Assembly: GCA_025350695.1 (NCBI GenBank)
Contig: JANXXI010000386.1
Span: forward strand, 62,001 to 126,000
Length of the DNA stretch: 64,000 bases
Origin: Acidobacteriota bacterium
GTDB lineage: Bacteria > Acidobacteriota > Terriglobia > Bryobacterales > Bryobacteraceae
Direction of reading: 5' to 3'
Positions 1 to 8,309 of the stretch are shown here, one piece after another. The translations under genes and the position numbers were made by a program. The number at the start of each line of letters is the position of its first letter. The stretch's first letter is position 1. The notes under the pieces are model-generated. The model saw nothing but the letters and a program-made list of their open reading frames with translations, was not told the DNA's origin and did no database searches.

Positions 1-585
1 GACATGGCCCGTGAACTGGCCCGCAAAAATATCGACGCCGTTCCGGCCGATAGCTTCGACGCAATCATCACCAACGCCGCGGGCTGCGGTTCCACTCTAA
101 AAGAGTACGATGAGCTTCTGGAGCACGATTCGGCATATTACGAAAAATCGAAGAAGTTCATAGCGAAGATGAAGGACGTCACTGAATTCCTCGCGGCCAT
201 CGATTTGAATCCGAACATGGGGAAGCTCGAAACCAGCATCACCTATCAGGATTCCTGCCACTTGGCTCATGGTCAAAAGATCCGCACCGCGCCGCGTAAG
301 TTGTTAAACGCGGTTCCCGGAGTCACCTTCAAAGAGATGCCGCTATCGGATCTATGCTGCGGAAGCGCCGGAATCTACAACGTGGTCCATTCGGAAATGG
401 CCAGCCAGCTACTCGAAAACAAGATGGTCTACGTTAATGGGACAAAGGCCGATTGGATCGTCACGGCCAACCCAGGCTGCATGATTCAGTTGCAGGCGGG
501 GGCGGCGAAGCACGGATCGAATCAGCCAGTGTATCACGTCGTCGAAGTGCTTGACCAGGCTTATCGCCGTTTTGGCGGTAAATAG
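1..585 (+). CDS. glcF: Glycolate oxidase iron-sulfur subunit, C-terminal part (partial at left edge)
   Basis: This is the C-terminal ~194 residues of a protein that begins before the window; the frame is open to base 1. In the glycolate oxidase complex (GlcDEF), GlcF carries electrons through iron-sulfur clusters from the flavin subunits at the membrane. Two cysteine-rich CCG-type segments are visible: AAGCGS with a later DSCHLAH, and CCGSAGIYN followed by NPGCMIQLQAG, the last two being close matches to GlcF proteins. The N-terminal ferredoxin-like half is off the window. Its last 25 bases overlap the end of the convergent esterase gene. A related CCG-domain oxidoreductase subunit is possible, but the NPGCMIQ context favours GlcF. 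Confidence 0.88.
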   Translation, partial: DMARELARKNIDAVPADSFDAIITNAAGCGSTLKEYDELLEHDSAYYEKSKKFIAKMKDVTEFLAAIDLNPNMGKLETSITYQDSCHLAHGQKIRTAPRKLLNAVPGVTFKEMPLSDLCCGSAGIYNVVHSEMASQLLENKMVYVNGTKADWIVTANPGCMIQLQAGAAKHGSNQPVYHVVEVLDQAYRRFGGK

Positions 586-2081
586 CGGTCGAACTGCTGT
601 TTCATTTCCTGGTCGATCCGCAACGCCAGCCCGTCTTTGTATGTTTCATAGGGTAGGTACAGGTCTCCGTGGTCGCGACCGGGCACAATCTCACAGGCGT
701 CTTCCCTGCCCTTCGACTTCAGGAATCCACACAGCATTGTGGCCGCTTCTTCCAAGTGAAAAGTGTCTTGCGATCCGACAACCAAACGAATTTTTCCGCG
801 TAACTTTGGCCCAAGCGTGGCCCAGTTCTCCTCTACAATTCGACGAATATCGTAGCGCTTCCAATACTCCTGTACAACGGGATCTTGCACGCCAGTCACC
901 CGATTGAACAACTGCATCGGCCGTCCATCTGGCCCCTTAGGGCTGAACGCCCAATCAAAAGAAGCAAGCTGCCCACCCACGGGGCCCGCCACTTCTTCTT
1001 GGCGTAAAAACTCTTCAAAGGTGGCGACATCCTTGCCCTTGTCGCGCACCAACCAGACCGGTTTGCCGTCCAGCTTTTGAAAGGCGAGCTGAGCTGAACC
1101 AGGAGTAGCGTCAATGCCTGTGAAGCTATGGAAATCAACTGGATCTGGGGCCGTTGGCCATGTGCCTCCAAAGAAATCAGGATACGCAACCTGCAACCAG
1201 AGCGTGGACCAACCACCGGACGAATGCCCCGTCAGGAACCGTGCGCCGGGGTTTGGAACCAGCTTGTACTTCTTTTCGAGGTAAGGAATGAACTCCGTGG
1301 TGAGCGCCGCGCCCCAGGGACCATTGTTTACCGAATCGGCAAAGACGTGATGCCCTGTTGGAAACGAAGCATTCAAAAACACGTGAACCATTTCGGCATA
1401 CTTACCTTCGCCAATCTGTTTGCGAATATTGCCGCCTTGATTCCACGCCGCACGGTGGTTACCGCCGAAGCCGTGAACACGATATACGGTGGGGTAACGA
1501 GTCTTCGGGTTCTTACCATAATCCGGTGGCAACACCACGCCAGCCTGAATCATAATGGGCCGTCCCCAGAATGCAGTCAGCAGGGGGCTCTCGAATTCAA
1601 CGAGTTCGATGCCTTCCACTTCCTTCGGTTGAGACCGCGGCGGGGTAACAATGGAAAGCTTCAACGCAACCGGTTGAACAGTGGCCGGATCCCACTCCTT
1701 AACTCCGACCACTTCGCTTTGAAGATCTCCGGCATCCTGTCCGCCGCTGGCGAAACTGTGATTAGGGTCTAGCAGCGCCATGAACTCCCACGCGCCCGCA
1801 GGAGCCTCCGAAAAGGGTTTAGGATAAGCTTTCAAGTCAGGGTCGAACGTCACTGTCTGCCCAGGCGCGATGTGTTCAAACTCCATTGCCGCAAACCATG
1901 TGGCTCCGGGCACAAAGCTGGTGGATATGCGCGAGCGGTCTTTAACGCCCTTGGCCATCAACACGAACAACCTGCCCGAGGCCCCTTTTGGAGCAATCGC
2001 CGGATCGAGAGTAATTTGAAATAACGGCTTGGCTTCGGAGAAGCTAAAGGAAAAAAGTAATAAGGATAATGCCGGGCGCAT
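561..2081 (-). CDS. Secreted alpha/beta-hydrolase esterase (enterochelin-esterase-like)
   Basis: A 506-residue protein with a short hydrophobic N-terminus (about residues 1-17, ending SEA) that fits a signal peptide, so probably exported. Residues ~20-150 form a beta-rich N-terminal region. From ~170 an alpha/beta-hydrolase domain follows, with HGFGG (oxyanion region, ~203), the nucleophile elbow GHSSGG (Ser ~287), a likely acid in GSQD (~438) and the likely catalytic His in GRDHGD (~471). This layout matches putative esterases of the enterochelin esterase/esterase D kind; the natural substrate is unknown. It starts 22 bases after the 202-residue HEAT/biotinyl-like gene and is probably co-transcribed with it. 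Its 3' end overlaps glcF convergently by 25 bases. Confidence 0.8.
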   Translation of the reverse strand: MRPALSLLLFSFSFSEAKPLFQITLDPAIAPKGASGRLFVLMAKGVKDRSRISTSFVPGATWFAAMEFEHIAPGQTVTFDPDLKAYPKPFSEAPAGAWEFMALLDPNHSFASGGQDAGDLQSEVVGVKEWDPATVQPVALKLSIVTPPRSQPKEVEGIELVEFESPLLTAFWGRPIMIQAGVVLPPDYGKNPKTRYPTVYRVHGFGGNHRAAWNQGGNIRKQIGEGKYAEMVHVFLNASFPTGHHVFADSVNNGPWGAALTTEFIPYLEKKYKLVPNPGARFLTGHSSGGWSTLWLQVAYPDFFGGTWPTAPDPVDFHSFTGIDATPGSAQLAFQKLDGKPVWLVRDKGKDVATFEEFLRQEEVAGPVGGQLASFDWAFSPKGPDGRPMQLFNRVTGVQDPVVQEYWKRYDIRRIVEENWATLGPKLRGKIRLVVGSQDTFHLEEAATMLCGFLKSKGREDACEIVPGRDHGDLYLPYETYKDGLALRIDQEMKQQFDRYLPPKRR

Positions 2082-2103
2082 GTTCTATATTGTCATCCAA
2101 AAG

Positions 2104-2712
2104 CTATTTGCGGCGACTCCGTATTTTTTGGCAGGCTGCTTGTGTCCCCACCGAATATTGGGGAAAGGCCCTGGCCAGTGACTCAAGCTCCTCGGCATCG
2201 GACTGTTTTCCAACTAACCCGATCGCATCAATCGCCTCTTTCACCTCGGACTCGGCGGGTACGATTTCAGCCACGCGATGCCCAAGTTGATAGCCCCCAG
2301 ACTGCGGCTCATAGAAACGAAGGACTTGACCGGAAATCGGGCTTCGAAGCGGCGGCTGCCCACCTACGATCGCAATCACCTGCCCTGCCCTCACCGTTGC
2401 GCCCGGTCTCTGCCGGACTTCAAGGGTGCCGGTCCCTGTGGAGAAAATCGTTTGAGGATAGAGCGAAGCGACCAGGGCCGAACGGCCGGAAGCATCCTTG
2501 ATTTGAGCCAAGCGCACGGCGGCAGTCCGTCGCAGATCAGCATCAGGTTGATCAAGAAATGCCCGCAACTCATCGGGGCTGGAGGAGGAAATTGCTTGAG
2601 CAATGTTTCTCTGTCGTTGGCGAAAATTGATCTCCTCGGCGAGAAAATCACGCTTCATCCACCCGAGTGCGCAAACACCCAAGACCACCACCAACAACAA
2701 CCCTCGCTTCAA
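2104..2712 (-). CDS. Membrane-anchored protein with HEAT-like and biotinyl/lipoyl-like segments
   Basis: A 202-residue protein read from a TTG codon at 2712-2710. This start is chosen because GGAGG lies about 7 bases upstream and the first residues form a signal anchor (LLLVVVLGVCALGW). A longer reading would run through the rpsU terminator into rpsU. After the anchor and a short helical part, residues ~45-85 look like one HEAT repeat (DADLRRTAAVRLAQIKD). Residues ~95-155 resemble a barrel-sandwich biotinyl/lipoyl fold (RQRPGATVRAGQVIAIVGG, then SPISGQVLRF) without the biotinylated Lys motif, as in efflux adaptor proteins. No family name is certain. It lies downstream of rpsU and 22 bases before the esterase gene. 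Confidence 0.65.
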   Translation of the reverse strand: MKRGLLLVVVLGVCALGWMKRDFLAEEINFRQRQRNIAQAISSSSPDELRAFLDQPDADLRRTAAVRLAQIKDASGRSALVASLYPQTIFSTGTGTLEVRQRPGATVRAGQVIAIVGGQPPLRSPISGQVLRFYEPQSGGYQLGHRVAEIVPAESEVKEAIDAIGLVGKQSDAEELESLARAFPQYSVGTQAACQKIRSRRK

Positions 2713-2730
2713 ATTCGCTCCTCCAAAATT

Positions 2731-2766
2731 GAAAAGGGCGCCTGAGCTTGAATGCTCCGACGCCCT
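2731..2766 (-). terminator. Rho-independent terminator after rpsU
   Basis: On the minus strand the arms AGGGCG and CGCCCT (2735-2740 with 2761-2766) extend inward by further pairs through GGAGC/GCTC around a six-base loop. TTTTC follows. It lies 40 bases past the rpsU stop codon and before the start of the 202-residue gene, so it should separate the two genes at least partly. Confidence 0.75.
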
Positions 2767-2806
2767 AAATTCGCCCCCTGCGATTACAGGAGGGTAGGAA
2801 GGATCT

Positions 2807-3007
2807 CTATTCGATCTCCTTGCTCCGACTCTTCTTCCGATTGCGTTTCCGCGCAAGGGCTTCCTTGGTGCGGCGCTTTTCGCCTGGCTTCAGGTAAAAA
2901 GAATGACGCTTTATCTCTTTGATAATGTCTTCCTGCTGTACCTTCCGCTTGAAGCGGCGCAGAGCGCTTTCAAGAGTTTCCCCGTCTTGCACGAGTACTT
3001 CAGCCAA
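2807..3007 (-). CDS. rpsU: Small ribosomal subunit protein bS21
   Basis: A 66-residue basic protein with the typical bS21 pattern: EVLVQDGETLESALRRFKRK, a central helix, then an Arg/Lys-rich tail (KRRTKEALARKRNRKK). In the 30S subunit bS21 sits near the 3' end of 16S rRNA and helps initiation. The length is that of the family. The start codon is TTG (3007-3005), supported by GAGGTG about 7 bases upstream; no in-frame ATG gives a better start. A small hairpin lies in the 5' leader and a terminator follows the gene, so it can be an independent unit. Confidence 0.95.
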   Translation of the reverse strand: MAEVLVQDGETLESALRRFKRKVQQEDIIKEIKRHSFYLKPGEKRRTKEALARKRNRKKSRSKEIE

Positions 3008-3045
3008 TCGTATTCACCTCGCAATCGTGGTTAAAGTTGAAATGC

Positions 3046-3062
3046 CTTGCCGAAACGGCAAG
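3046..3062 (-). promoter_or_regulatory. Hairpin in the rpsU 5' leader
   Basis: A perfect 7-bp stem, CTTGCCG with CGGCAAG, closed by a three-base loop, about 40 bases upstream of the rpsU TTG start. It has no T-run, so it is not a terminator. It could be an mRNA control element for ribosomal protein synthesis, but only the inverted repeat itself is seen. Confidence 0.35.
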
Positions 3063-3100
3063 TAGATCCACCAAAATATTAGGATACCAGAATTGACGCG

Positions 3101-3985
3101 CTAGCGCGACTTGGTAACCTTAGGCGTCGACAAATACCCGATGATCACGTCCTTACGAACTTCATTCACCACGATTTCATAAGGCTGGCCAGCCTTTGAG
3201 GTATAGAATTGCAGAGGCTCGTTAATGGAACGATCTTTCTTTTCGGTCATCTTGTCGTCCGCATGAAGCTCAACCGAGAATTTGTTCTTCTTCGGATCGG
3301 TCTTCTTTAGCAACAAAGTAATATCGCCTACCTTCTGCGGTTCCTTCGTTTTGCCAAGCTTGAACTCAAAAATGTTCCGCTCACCAAGCAAGCGTAGTTG
3401 TGCGATTTCCGAACCGTTGGTTGCTACCTTCTGAGTGGTGCCGTCCAAATCGCCCTTCACCGATTTCAGATACACGTTAGTTTTGTCCAACTCTGTTTTC
3501 GTATTCCCCAGGTCGGACTTAACTGAGCCCACCTCGGTTTTCACCACGCCAACCTCTGTCGAAACAGCGCCGATGGCGGCTTTTGCTTCCGTGGCCGTTT
3601 CGCCAATCTTAGTGGTCAGAGCGGCTTCGGCCTTTTTCTGTTCCACTTCAAGCTTCTTTGCCAGGCCTTCGGCATAATGCTCAGCATCCACTTTGGCTTG
3701 GCCTGTGGCCATCGTTGCTTGCCGACGGGCGCCTTCAAGTTGATCCTGCAGCTGCACTAGCTGCTTTTTGCTAGTGGCCTGGGTAATGGATGAGGCTTGG
3801 CGGACAGTGGAAATCTCTTCAGCGAAGGACTCCTTCACGTGGGTTATGTCTTCCCGGGTCTTGTCTAGCTGCAGATAGAGGTAGACATTCGAGGCGATAA
3901 GCGCCAAAACAGCCCCGAACAGGATGGGGATTTTGACTCCGCCGGATGGCGGCTGGGGATAGACGGGAATTGGATTTTCACTCAC
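3101..3985 (-). CDS. Membrane-anchored coiled-coil protein, unknown function
   Basis: A 294-residue protein read from GTG at 3985-3983, which has AGGA about ten bases upstream; a further upstream ATG would add 29 residues without membrane or family support. It begins with a proline-rich cytoplasmic tail and one membrane segment (ILFGAVLALIASNVYLYLQL, ~18-37). A long coiled coil (~40-195) rich in Lys, Glu and Ala follows, with repeats such as EVGVVKTEVGSVKSDLGNTKTELDKT. A beta-rich C-terminal domain of about 90 residues ends the protein. No known family was recognised. It is divergent from the ABC importer operon and ends about 90 bases before rpsU. Confidence 0.7.
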   Translation of the reverse strand: MSENPIPVYPQPPSGGVKIPILFGAVLALIASNVYLYLQLDKTREDITHVKESFAEEISTVRQASSITQATSKKQLVQLQDQLEGARRQATMATGQAKVDAEHYAEGLAKKLEVEQKKAEAALTTKIGETATEAKAAIGAVSTEVGVVKTEVGSVKSDLGNTKTELDKTNVYLKSVKGDLDGTTQKVATNGSEIAQLRLLGERNIFEFKLGKTKEPQKVGDITLLLKKTDPKKNKFSVELHADDKMTEKKDRSINEPLQFYTSKAGQPYEIVVNEVRKDVIIGYLSTPKVTKSR

Positions 3986-4188
3986 TGAAGCAGTATCCTT
4001 TCGCAAAAACCTGTACGGGTTAACGAGACAGGTTCTGACGCATTTGGGGGTACTAATCAGTGTACCACCCACCTATATGTATGCGAGGGACGCGAGTTGG
4101 GTTTCAATCGTTTCAAAGGCGGAAGGCGATAGGGAGCCAAAAAGCCAAACACTACAGAAGCAACAACATTCAGCCGATAGCCATTCGT

Positions 4189-5052
4189 ATGGCCTTTTTG
4201 CGGACATTAGGTCGGGTTGCGCTGGTAGTGCTGGTAGGTGGCTTGCTGGCTCACGCCCTGATTGTATTCGCACCAGGCTATAGCGCCGACGAACGGGAAT
4301 TGGATCCAGGTCTAACCGCTGAAACCCGTGAGGCGATGCTGAAGGAAAAGAGTCAAGATTCCAGGTTGATTTCGAGCTACAGCCGTTTTCTATTGGGCCT
4401 CAGTCACGGCGACTTCGGCACTTCCCGGTCACTTGGGCGTCCGGTACGGGAACTGCTGAGTGACCGGCTTCCCACCACTTTGACCACGATCGGAAAGGCA
4501 GTTGTACTCGGTTGGTTACTGGGCCTGTCCCTCGCACTTGTGTGCTGTTTCAAAACCGGCTCGCCAATTGAAAGCGCCGGTATCATGACATCAAACCTTT
4601 TACTATGCGTGCCAGCTGCTGTCTTGGCGCTACTTTTGCTGATTTGGGTTGACTCACGAGCGACGGCCGCCGTGTGGGTGGTGGCTTTGGCCTTGACTCC
4701 CCGAGTGTTCCGCTACAGCTATAACCTTCTGCGCCAGTCCTATGATTCGCCACACATTCTCCTGGCCAAGGCTAAAGGGCTCGGCCCGCTTCGGATCCTC
4801 TTTCATCATGTACTTCCGCCGGCTGCGGGCCAATTGATTGCCTTGGCCGGCGTCTCGGTTAGCTTGGGACTGAGCGCCTCTATTCCAGCCGAAGTCATCC
4901 TTGATGTTCCAGGAATCGGACAATTGGCTTGGCAGGCAGCCTTAAGCCGGGACCTTCCCCTGCTCGTGAGCCTTACGTTCTTTGTCGCGCTAGTGGGCAC
5001 TACGGCGAACGCGATGTCCGACCATTTGGTGGAACAGGAGGCTTCCTCGTAA
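4189..5052 (+). CDS. Peptide-type ABC transporter permease (DppB/OppB family)
   Basis: A 287-residue polytopic permease, first of the two membrane subunits of a peptide/nickel-type ABC importer. I chose ATG 4189 because the first membrane helix (GRVALVVLVGGLLAHALIVF) follows at once and DppB proteins start this way; an upstream ATG at 4060 would add 43 residues of non-membrane sequence. Three to four further hydrophobic stretches are visible. The inner-membrane EAA-like loop is at ILLAKAKGLGPLRILFHHVL, near the end. It is slightly shorter than typical DppB (~300-340). The next gene begins at the base after the stop codon, so the operon is translationally tight. Confidence 0.88.
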   Translation: MAFLRTLGRVALVVLVGGLLAHALIVFAPGYSADERELDPGLTAETREAMLKEKSQDSRLISSYSRFLLGLSHGDFGTSRSLGRPVRELLSDRLPTTLTTIGKAVVLGWLLGLSLALVCCFKTGSPIESAGIMTSNLLLCVPAAVLALLLLIWVDSRATAAVWVVALALTPRVFRYSYNLLRQSYDSPHILLAKAKGLGPLRILFHHVLPPAAGQLIALAGVSVSLGLSASIPAEVILDVPGIGQLAWQAALSRDLPLLVSLTFFVALVGTTANAMSDHLVEQEASS

Positions 5053-5862
5053 ATGAAACGTTTACCTGAAATCCTTCTGGCGGTCTTGGTGCTGGTCATG
5101 CTTTGTGCGCCTTGGCTTGCGCCCAACGGATATGAAAAGCAGTCCCGTGATTTCATCGCGGTCGGCCCAACCAAAGACTTCCTATTAGGGACAGATGCGT
5201 TGGGACGTGACCGCTTCGCCCGGCTATTGTTTGGCAGCCGTCTCTCCCTACTGCTTGCGCCCGCCGCCGCGGCTGTCTCCGTCTTCCTCGCGGCTGTAAT
5301 TGGGGCATTAGCCGCTTTTTCCGGCAAGCGATTGGAATCTGCAATCATCTTTTTCAGCGATGTGGCGTTGTCGCTACCCTGGCTGTTTCTGCTCCTAACC
5401 ATTCGCGGGGCTATGCCACTAGACATTCGGCCAGAGGTTTCGATCGTCATCACATTTCTCGTTCTCGGGCTGCTTGGCTGGGCGGGGCCAGCCCGGATCG
5501 TTCGCGCCGGTGTCCGGCTAATCCTTAAGTCGGATTACATTTTTCAAGCCAAAGCCATGGGAATCGCCCCATCTAGGACGTTCTTTCGTTATATCCTGCC
5601 CAATATCAAACCCCTTCTTATTGCTCAGTTTTGGATCTCGCTTCCGGTGTTTATTCTTAGCGAAGCCAACCTGGGCGCGTTGGGCTTAAGCGTTTCAGAG
5701 CCAATGCCAAGTTGGGGAAATCTCCTGAAAGAATTGGAATCGCAGACTAGTGCGCTTGAGCACCCTCTAGCCAACTGGCAGTTGCTCGCGCCAATAGTTT
5801 TGCTTGTTGCTGTAGTTAGCCTTTTGCAGTTGTCTCAACAAAGGTTGAAAGGATCCTCATGA
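5053..5862 (+). CDS. Peptide-type ABC transporter permease (DppC/OppC family)
   Basis: A 269-residue second permease of the same importer. The N-terminal helix is followed by the family's GTDALGRDRFARLLFG signature (about 50-66), where DppC proteins carry G-T-D-x-x-G-R-D. Several membrane helices follow. The EAA loop is at YIFQAKAMGIAPSRTFFRYILPN (about 166-188). It starts immediately after the DppB-like stop codon and overlaps the binding-protein start by four bases (ATGA), so the subunits are probably made in fixed ratio. Confidence 0.9.
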   Translation: MKRLPEILLAVLVLVMLCAPWLAPNGYEKQSRDFIAVGPTKDFLLGTDALGRDRFARLLFGSRLSLLLAPAAAAVSVFLAAVIGALAAFSGKRLESAIIFFSDVALSLPWLFLLLTIRGAMPLDIRPEVSIVITFLVLGLLGWAGPARIVRAGVRLILKSDYIFQAKAMGIAPSRTFFRYILPNIKPLLIAQFWISLPVFILSEANLGALGLSVSEPMPSWGNLLKELESQTSALEHPLANWQLLAPIVLLVAVVSLLQLSQQRLKGSS

Positions 5863-7490
5863 CCCCGTTTTTACTCGCTTTCTTCCTTGCGGCCAGCCCG
5901 GCCGAGTTGACCCCGGGCAAGATACAAACCGGTGGTGAACTCCGCTTCGCCGTACCGTCTGAGCCAAAGGCGCTCCACCCGCTGCAGGTCACCGATGAAT
6001 CAAGCGAGCTCGTTCGTTATTTAATATCAGGCTCATTGGTCCGTCTGAACCGGGTTACGCAAAAAATTGAACCAGAATTGGCGGAATCCTGGAAAGTAAC
6101 GGATAGCGGGCTTCAGATTACCTTTCAATTGCGCAAAGGCTTGAAGTTCTCCGATGGCGCGCCGTTTGACGCGGCTGATGTCATCTTTACCATAAACAAA
6201 CTAATGGACAAGAGTTTGGTTTCACCCATCGCCGAATCTTTTCGACCGGCAGTTGGATCTGTTATTACCAAAGCCATCGGACCTAACGTGGTCAGTGTCC
6301 GATTCCCGGTTTATGTGGCTGGCATGGAGAGACTATTTTCTGGCCTGTCCATTCTTTCTTCGCGTTCCCCTTTGAAGGAAGCCGCTGGGCTTGGTCCTTT
6401 CATGGTTGCCGAATCGAAGGCAGGGGCTCATATTCGCCTCGCCAAAAACCCGAACTACTGGCGCAAGGATGCATCGGGACGTCAGATGCCATATCTCGAC
6501 GCTATCCGCATCGAATTCTTGAAGAACCGCGACATCGAACTACTTCGGTTTCAAAAAGGCGAATTTGATTTCGTCAGCAATATTGAGCCGGAAGCGTACG
6601 AGAAGCTGAAGGCCAACCCTACTGTCACGGCTCTCGATCTGGGGGCGTCACTCGATACACAGCAGATCTGGTTCAATCAGACTCCCGCCGCGCCTATCGG
6701 AGCGCATAAAAAGGAATGGTTCACTTCCCAGTCCTTTCGCCTTGCTATCTCTGAGACCATCAATCGCAAAGACATGGCGCGCGTCGTCTACCACGGATAC
6801 GGAGTACCCGCGGTAGGCCCCGTTTCCCCGGGGAACTCATTTTGGTATGCGAGCAAACTGAAACCCGCTGAATTTCAACCACAAGCGGCACTCGCACGTT
6901 TGCAAAAAGATGGATTCAAAATGTTCGGGGACCAATTGAAAGACAAGCAAGGCAATGCTGTCGAATTCACGATCGTCACCAATGCCGGAAATAAAGTTAG
7001 AGAACGTTTAGCTGCAATGATTCAGGCTGACCTTCGGCAAATCGGCATTAAGGTAACCGTGGCGGCCATGGACTTCCCATCCCTCATTGAACGGATCATG
7101 CGCACATTTAATTACGAAGCGTGTTTGCTCGGCCTTGTGAACCTCGATTTGGACCCTTCCTCTCAATCGAACGTCTGGTTAAGTTCGGGGTCAAGTCACG
7201 CTTGGAATCCAAATCAAAAAACACCTGCCTCGCCGTGGGAAGCAGAGATCGACAAATTGATGCGGCAACAGGGCAGCGAGGTTGATCCCAACAAGCGAAA
7301 AGCCTCGTTTGACAGGGTGCAGGAAATCGCCGCTCAACAAACGCCAATTATCTACCTGATAAACAAACATACGCTGGTGGCCACATCTCCAAAATTAAAG
7401 AATCTCAAACCAGCAATCCTATCACCGCACATGGTTTGGAATATTGAAGAACTATATTTTGCCGAGGGAGCGCAGCGAGCCGCCAAGTAG
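5859..7490 (+). CDS. Peptide-type ABC transporter substrate-binding protein
   Basis: A 543-residue family-5 solute-binding protein (DppA/OppA type) for a peptide or similar solute. A short hydrophobic N-terminus (LLAFFLAASPAEL) fits a signal peptide; no lipobox Cys is evident. Family hallmarks are GGELRFAVPSEPKALHP near the N-terminus, LAESWKVTDSGLQITFQLRKG (~75-95), and FSDGAPFDAADVIFTINK just after. Late segments ADLRQIGIKV and IVTNAGNK are also typical. The length is normal for the family. The substrate cannot be named from sequence. It overlaps the DppC-like gene by four bases and is followed by the ATPase gene after an 18-base gap. Confidence 0.9.
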   Translation: MTPFLLAFFLAASPAELTPGKIQTGGELRFAVPSEPKALHPLQVTDESSELVRYLISGSLVRLNRVTQKIEPELAESWKVTDSGLQITFQLRKGLKFSDGAPFDAADVIFTINKLMDKSLVSPIAESFRPAVGSVITKAIGPNVVSVRFPVYVAGMERLFSGLSILSSRSPLKEAAGLGPFMVAESKAGAHIRLAKNPNYWRKDASGRQMPYLDAIRIEFLKNRDIELLRFQKGEFDFVSNIEPEAYEKLKANPTVTALDLGASLDTQQIWFNQTPAAPIGAHKKEWFTSQSFRLAISETINRKDMARVVYHGYGVPAVGPVSPGNSFWYASKLKPAEFQPQAALARLQKDGFKMFGDQLKDKQGNAVEFTIVTNAGNKVRERLAAMIQADLRQIGIKVTVAAMDFPSLIERIMRTFNYEACLLGLVNLDLDPSSQSNVWLSSGSSHAWNPNQKTPASPWEAEIDKLMRQQGSEVDPNKRKASFDRVQEIAAQQTPIIYLINKHTLVATSPKLKNLKPAILSPHMVWNIEELYFAEGAQRAAK

Positions 7491-7508
7491 CAAGCCTACG
7501 GATCCAAA

Positions 7509-8309
7509 ATGGGAATCATTCCAGTCTTGTCAGTCATGTTGAATGTCGACTACTCCGGTAAAGGCAGAGTATTGAACGGAGTGTGTCTCGATCTAGCGCC
7601 TGGGGAGATTCTTGGGTTGGTCGGGCAAAGCGGATCTGGTAAAAGCACTCTGGCTCTATCCATACTGCGCTTACTCAGCTTCAAGGGTGGATCGGATTCG
7701 GGTAGCATTCTGTTCCGAGGCAACGAACTACTTGGCGCCTCTGAGAAGCAAATGCGAAAGCTTCGCGGCAACCAGATCAGTTTGGTGTTGCAAAGTCCAC
7801 TCGCGTCCCTTAATCCTTCCATGCGAATTGGCCGGCAGCTATTCGAAGCCTGGGGCGCCCATTCAAACGAAAACGGCGCCGCGACGATTATGGAAACTCT
7901 GCGGCAGGTTAATCTGCCCACCGACGAAGCATTCCTCAACCGGTATCCCCGGCAACTGAGCGTCGGACTCGCGCAACGGGTTTTGATTGCCATGGCGGTG
8001 CTGCATCGTCCAGCCGTGTTGCTTGCCGACGAACCCACTAGCGCCCTCGACGCGCTCACCCAGGCCAGCATTTTGGACTTGTTCCGCAAAGTGAACCGCG
8101 AATATGGAACCGCGATGCTTTTTGTGTCACACGACCTGCTCGCGGTTGCCTCGCTGTGCCATCGAATCGCCATCCTGCACGAAGGACAGATTGTTGAAAC
8201 GGGTACTCCGCGGGAGATCTTCGAAACCCCACGGCATGAATACACGAGGACCTTGGTAAACGCCATTCCAACCCTCCGCTTTGAAACCCCGGAACGGGTG
8301 CAAGTCTGA
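7509..8309 (+). CDS. ABC transporter ATPase (DppD-like) with altered signature motif
   Basis: A 266-residue ATPase that should power the importer encoded just upstream. Walker A is GQSGSGKST (about 37-45), the Q-loop is around LVLQSPLASLNPSM, Walker B is LLADEPTSALDA, and the switch His is in FVSHDL. The signature loop reads QLSVGLAQR where DppD proteins normally have LSGGM/Q, so the first Gly is Val. The protein is shorter than usual DppD (~320-330) and lacks the C-terminal oligopeptide-transporter extension, ending soon after HEYTRTLVNAIP. No second ATPase (DppF) is present, so it may act as a homodimer. Its stop codon overlaps the next start by one base (TGATG). Confidence 0.88.
   Translation: MGIIPVLSVMLNVDYSGKGRVLNGVCLDLAPGEILGLVGQSGSGKSTLALSILRLLSFKGGSDSGSILFRGNELLGASEKQMRKLRGNQISLVLQSPLASLNPSMRIGRQLFEAWGAHSNENGAATIMETLRQVNLPTDEAFLNRYPRQLSVGLAQRVLIAMAVLHRPAVLLADEPTSALDALTQASILDLFRKVNREYGTAMLFVSHDLLAVASLCHRIAILHEGQIVETGTPREIFETPRHEYTRTLVNAIPTLRFETPERVQV

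Noticed and set aside
2713-2856. Upstream extension of the HEAT/biotinyl-like gene into rpsU
   Set aside because: It would cross a terminator and overlap rpsU by 50 bases; a TTG start with GGAGG directly before the membrane anchor fits better.
3097-3108. 12-base palindrome CGCGCTAGCGCG at the end of the coiled-coil protein gene
   Set aside because: It covers the stop codon, is too short for a stable hairpin with a loop and has no T-run, so neither a terminator nor an operator can be supported.
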